Part shown: positions 61,471 to 64,000 of the stretch, one piece after another | Layout: every line of letters begins with the position of its first letter | Position numbering within the stretch: the first letter of the stretch is position 1 | NCBI GenBank assembly: GCA_903887775.1 | Contig: CAISRB010000010.1 | Coordinates: 30,200-94,199, forward strand | Length of the DNA: 64,000 nucleotides | From: an uncultured Bacteroidales bacterium | GTDB taxonomy: Bacteria > Bacteroidota > Bacteroidia > Bacteroidales > FEN-979 | Direction of reading: 5' to 3' | Notes under the pieces: generated by a model | Seen by the model: only the letters and a program-made list of their open reading frames with translations | What the model was told of the DNA's origin: nothing | The model's database searches: none | Program-made: the position numbers and the translations under genes

Positions 61471-64000
61471 TTATCTTGCTTTTGAAACCTGGATGAAGCT
61501 TACTTCTATATCGCCACCCTGGGGATAAAGGCTGATATAGTCATTGTCGATACGATACCAGACATCCTGTTCCCTCACGCTGATCAGTCTTTCATTCACT
61601 TTACCGTCGGCGCTCAGATTGCGGATAACAACACCGCCGGAAGGCTGCTTGTCCTTCCCGTAACGAAGAAGAACATTGAAAGGCTTACCCGAAAGGTTCC
61701 TGAGCTTTATATAGATAAAATTGTCTTTGCGCGAAGCTACATTAAGGGGTGTGAATTTGAACTGTTTCTCATCGTTTGAGCTTATGGTAACCGGGCTGTT
61801 CAGCACATCGGCAATTGCATTTTCGGCAATTGTCCTGTGGATCCTGGTTATCATCTCCTTCGGGTAATTCTCCATAGGCAGGAGAACCGAGGCATCAGTA
61901 TATGCATCAATAGCCTTGTCAAATTCAAAACCATTATAGAATTTATCCGCCTCAACAATGGCTTTGTCATATTTACCCTTATTTGCGCGATAAATGCTGT
62001 CAATTACACTATTCACGCGGTTAAGCTGGTTCCTCGGGTATGTCTCTTCAGGAAACAGAGCCATGGCCTGTTGAAAGAATTCCCTGGCTTTGCCGTAATC
62101 TTTACCATTAAGCGAATTGTCACCTTTTAACACGAGATCATCGAAGGTCTTTTTTCTGCCCTGTAACTCTGAGAGCTTTTTATTGATCTCATCCACTTTA
62201 TTCTTTGGATATTGCTCATTGGGTTTGATGGAAAGAGAATTTTCATATTCAGTGCGGGCTTCCTCGAATTTTTTTTCAAGCAGCAGTTGGTCGGCCTTTG
62301 CAATTGAAGCTTTATAAGCATCCTCTTTGGCCTTTAATTCTGAAAGAATTGTGTTGATTTCCTTTATTTTATCCTGTGGATATTGTTCTCCCCCTTTGAT
62401 ACCAAGGGCTGTGTTATATTCAGCCTTCGCCTGTTCATACGATTTCGCAGCCAGTAACTGGTCTGCTTTTGTAATGGATGATTTATACCTGTTTTCAATT
62501 GTCGCTTTTTGCTGTGCAATTTCAGCAACAGCTCTGTCGATCTCCCCAATCTTTGTCTTCACGTAGAGGTCATCCGCCTTAAACTGTAACGCCTTCTGGT
62601 ATTCAGCTTTTGCCTGTTCAAATGATTTTGCGGCAAGCAGTTTGTCGGCATTGGCGATCACCGCCGAATAAGCGCTGTCCCTTGCTTTGGTCGCTGCAAT
62701 ATCTGCAAGGGCTTTTTCAATTTCACTGATCTTTGCTTTTGGATATTCTTCGGATGGCTTTAATGCAGAAGCCTTGCCATACTCAGCTTTCGCCTGTCCA
62801 TATGTCTTTGCCAGCAGCAACTGGTCGGCATTCCTGATCAGCCCTGCATACTGAAGGTCAAGTGCTTTCTGCTTCTGGATGGAATCAGTAACAGTTTTGT
62901 CAATCTCTGCAATCCTGGACTTCGGATACGCTTCGGAGGGTTTAAGCGTCAAAGCGGAGGTATACTTTGCTTTGGCTCCGCCGAGTGAATGTTCCCCCAG
63001 AAGTTTATCCGCTTCTGCTATTGCAGCCTGATATTGACTGTCGAGTGCCTGCTGCTTCTCAAGTCTCTCTTTTTCCAGCGCTTCCCGCTTCGCCAGCTCA
63101 GCCTGATCCGTATTGATCTGAGCCAGTTTTGCTTTCGGATAGGCCTCGGCCGGTTTTAAGGCCGCAGCCTCGGTAAAGGCGGTCTTTGCCTGGGTATATT
63201 GCGCGGCCCCCAGCAGGGAATCCCCTTTTTTTACTGCAGCATTATAATCGTCATCCAGCTTTTTAAGCCGCGCCAGTTCAGCTAACTGCTTATCAATTTC
63301 CTGAATTTTAGTTTTCGGGTAGGCTTCTGTTGGTTTCAGAACTGAGGCTTTCTGGTATTCCGCCTTCGCCTGATCGTAGGTTTTAGCTGCAAGCAGCTTA
63401 TCCGCATTGGTGATGAGGGCGGTATACTGGTCATCGAGCGATTTTTGTTTCAATAAGGCTTCGGCAATACTGTCAATGCTTGTAATACGCTGTTTCGGAA
63501 GCGGCTGATCCGGTTTCAGAACCAGGGCCTTCTGATATTCCGGTTTGGCCTGTTCAAAGCTTTTCGTCTTAAACAAGGTTTCAGCTGAAGCCAGCAAAGT
63601 TTCATATTCGCTATCAAGGGCCTGCTGTTTTGCTATCTGATCGAGTATTTTATTGATCTCTGCAATCTTTGTCCCGGGATAGGCTTCTCCCGGTTTCAGC
63701 GCAAGGGCAGCTGTATACTGGGTTTTGGCTTCCGGATAGGATTTCGTCGCCAGGAGTTTATCGGCTGCAGTAATGGCAGCAAGGTATTGTTTATCCAGTG
63801 CCTGCTGCTTCTCAAGTCTCTCTTTTTCCAGCGCTTCCCGCTTCGCCAGCTCAGCCAGGGCCGTATTGATCTGAGCCAGTTTTTCTTTCGGATAGGCCTC
63901 GGCCGGTTTTAAGGCCGCAGCCTCGGTAAAGGCGGTCTTTGCCTGGGTATATTGCGCGGCCCCCAGCAGGGAATCCCCTTTTTTTACTGCAGCACTATAA
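61471..64000 (-). CDS. Long repeat protein of TPR-like units, N-terminus beyond the right edge
   Basis: The frame is open from the right edge of the window to the stop at 61471, so at least 843 residues are present and the start is outside. It consists of about a dozen ~60-residue degenerate TPR-like units, each with '[39 protein letters not shown]'. Charged helices with many Lys, Glu and Ala separate them, some probably coiled-coil. The last ~115 residues form a non-repetitive beta domain ([21 protein letters not shown], then [25 protein letters not shown]). No signal peptide can be judged. Such proteins are usually scaffolds in the periplasm or at the envelope. A nearly identical DNA segment is present twice. 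Confidence 0.9.
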   Translation of the reverse strand, partial: YSAAVKKGDSLLGAAQYTQAKTAFTEAAALKPAEAYPKEKLAQINTALAELAKREALEKERLEKQQALDKQYLAAITAADKLLATKSYPEAKTQYTAALALKPGEAYPGTKIAEINKILDQIAKQQALDSEYETLLASAETLFKTKSFEQAKPEYQKALVLKPDQPLPKQRITSIDSIAEALLKQKSLDDQYTALITNADKLLAAKTYDQAKAEYQKASVLKPTEAYPKTKIQEIDKQLAELARLKKLDDDYNAAVKKGDSLLGAAQYTQAKTAFTEAAALKPAEAYPKAKLAQINTDQAELAKREALEKERLEKQQALDSQYQAAIAEADKLLGEHSLGGAKAKYTSALTLKPSEAYPKSRIAEIDKTVTDSIQKQKALDLQYAGLIRNADQLLLAKTYGQAKAEYGKASALKPSEEYPKAKISEIEKALADIAATKARDSAYSAVIANADKLLAAKSFEQAKAEYQKALQFKADDLYVKTKIGEIDRAVAEIAQQKATIENRYKSSITKADQLLAAKSYEQAKAEYNTALGIKGGEQYPQDKIKEINTILSELKAKEDAYKASIAKADQLLLEKKFEEARTEYENSLSIKPNEQYPKNKVDEINKKLSELQGRKKTFDDLVLKGDNSLNGKDYGKAREFFQQAMALFPEETYPRNQLNRVNSVIDSIYRANKGKYDKAIVEADKFYNGFEFDKAIDAYTDASVLLPMENYPKEMITRIHRTIAENAIADVLNSPVTISSNDEKQFKFTPLNVASRKDNFIYIKLRNLSGKPFNVLLRYGKDKQPSGGVVIRNLSADGKVNERLISVREQDVWYRIDNDYISLYPQGGDIEVSFIQVSKAR
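63044..63247. repeat. Internal direct repeat, copy 1
   Basis: This 204-base segment matches 63797-64000 at all but about five positions. The offset is 753 bases, exactly 251 codons, so the frame is kept. Confidence 0.92.
63797..64000. repeat. Internal direct repeat, copy 2 (may continue past the window)
   Basis: It is the second copy of 63044-63247 and reaches the right edge, so its true length is unknown. To the left of 63797 the two copies diverge at once. Confidence 0.9.

Overview
The window looks like chromosomal DNA of a member of the Bacteroidota, probably an uncultured or anaerobic Bacteroidales/Marinilabiliales-type lineage. The reasons are: a fused SecDF; an OmpA protein carrying PD40-type propeller repeats; two proteins with the C-terminal sorting domain of the type IX secretion system; FISUMP, DUF4159 and BatA-type proteins; a long S16 protein; almost no Shine-Dalgarno sites; and many -7 boxes of the form TAnnTTTG just upstream of genes. 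A rubrerythrin and a heterodisulfide-reductase-like operon suggest an anaerobic or microaerobic life. No plasmid, phage or CRISPR was found.

Layout. 1-8070: end of a helical-repeat protein, a small secreted protein, secDF, a large OmpA-family protein ending in a degenerate retropepsin-like domain, and purM. 8071-11565: prfA enclosed by a ~124 bp inverted repeat, pyrF, a 13-copy heptamer array, and ilvE on the minus strand. 11812-16215: htpG, then lemA with two TPM-domain genes, and a convergent cytochrome c lipoprotein. 16401-21506: a 1229-residue type IX cargo protein, rsmE and a DUF4159 gene. 21532-26553: a tight five-gene operon of HdrC-, HdrB-, HdrA-, HdrC- and HdrDE-like redox proteins. 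26543-34113 (minus): valS, DUF58, trxA, dnaE. 34270-40363: DUF2231 membrane protein, exported rubrerythrin, rpsP-rimM-trmN6, a lipoprotein C26 hydrolase, a MORN-repeat lipoprotein, gdhA. 40461-49522: a BatA-like protein, a FISUMP protein, a GT87-like membrane protein, then (minus) a C10 peptidase and a six-PAS histidine kinase. 49790-56764: a type I restriction-modification operon, hsdM - DUF1016 nuclease - hsdS - hsdR. 56921-57099: tRNA-Pro and tRNA-Ser. 57194-64000: a fused LeuCD-like aconitase, a metallophosphoesterase, a cysteine-synthase-like enzyme, and the C-terminal part of a long TPR-like repeat protein that leaves the window.

Most genes are housekeeping. The parts worth a second look are: (1) short arrays of several different 7-bp (once 8-bp) motifs between genes, in leaders and once inside a coding region; (2) the inverted repeat around prfA; (3) the Hdr-like operon; (4) the degenerate protease domain on the OmpA protein; (5) the restriction operon with an inserted PDDEXK nuclease gene that itself carries two related palindromes; (6) an exported rubrerythrin.

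Start sites were moved from the longest reading frame wherever a signal peptide, a family alignment remembered from knowledge, or a TAnnTTTG box inside the longer frame argued for it. All family assignments come from reading the translated sequence; no search was run.
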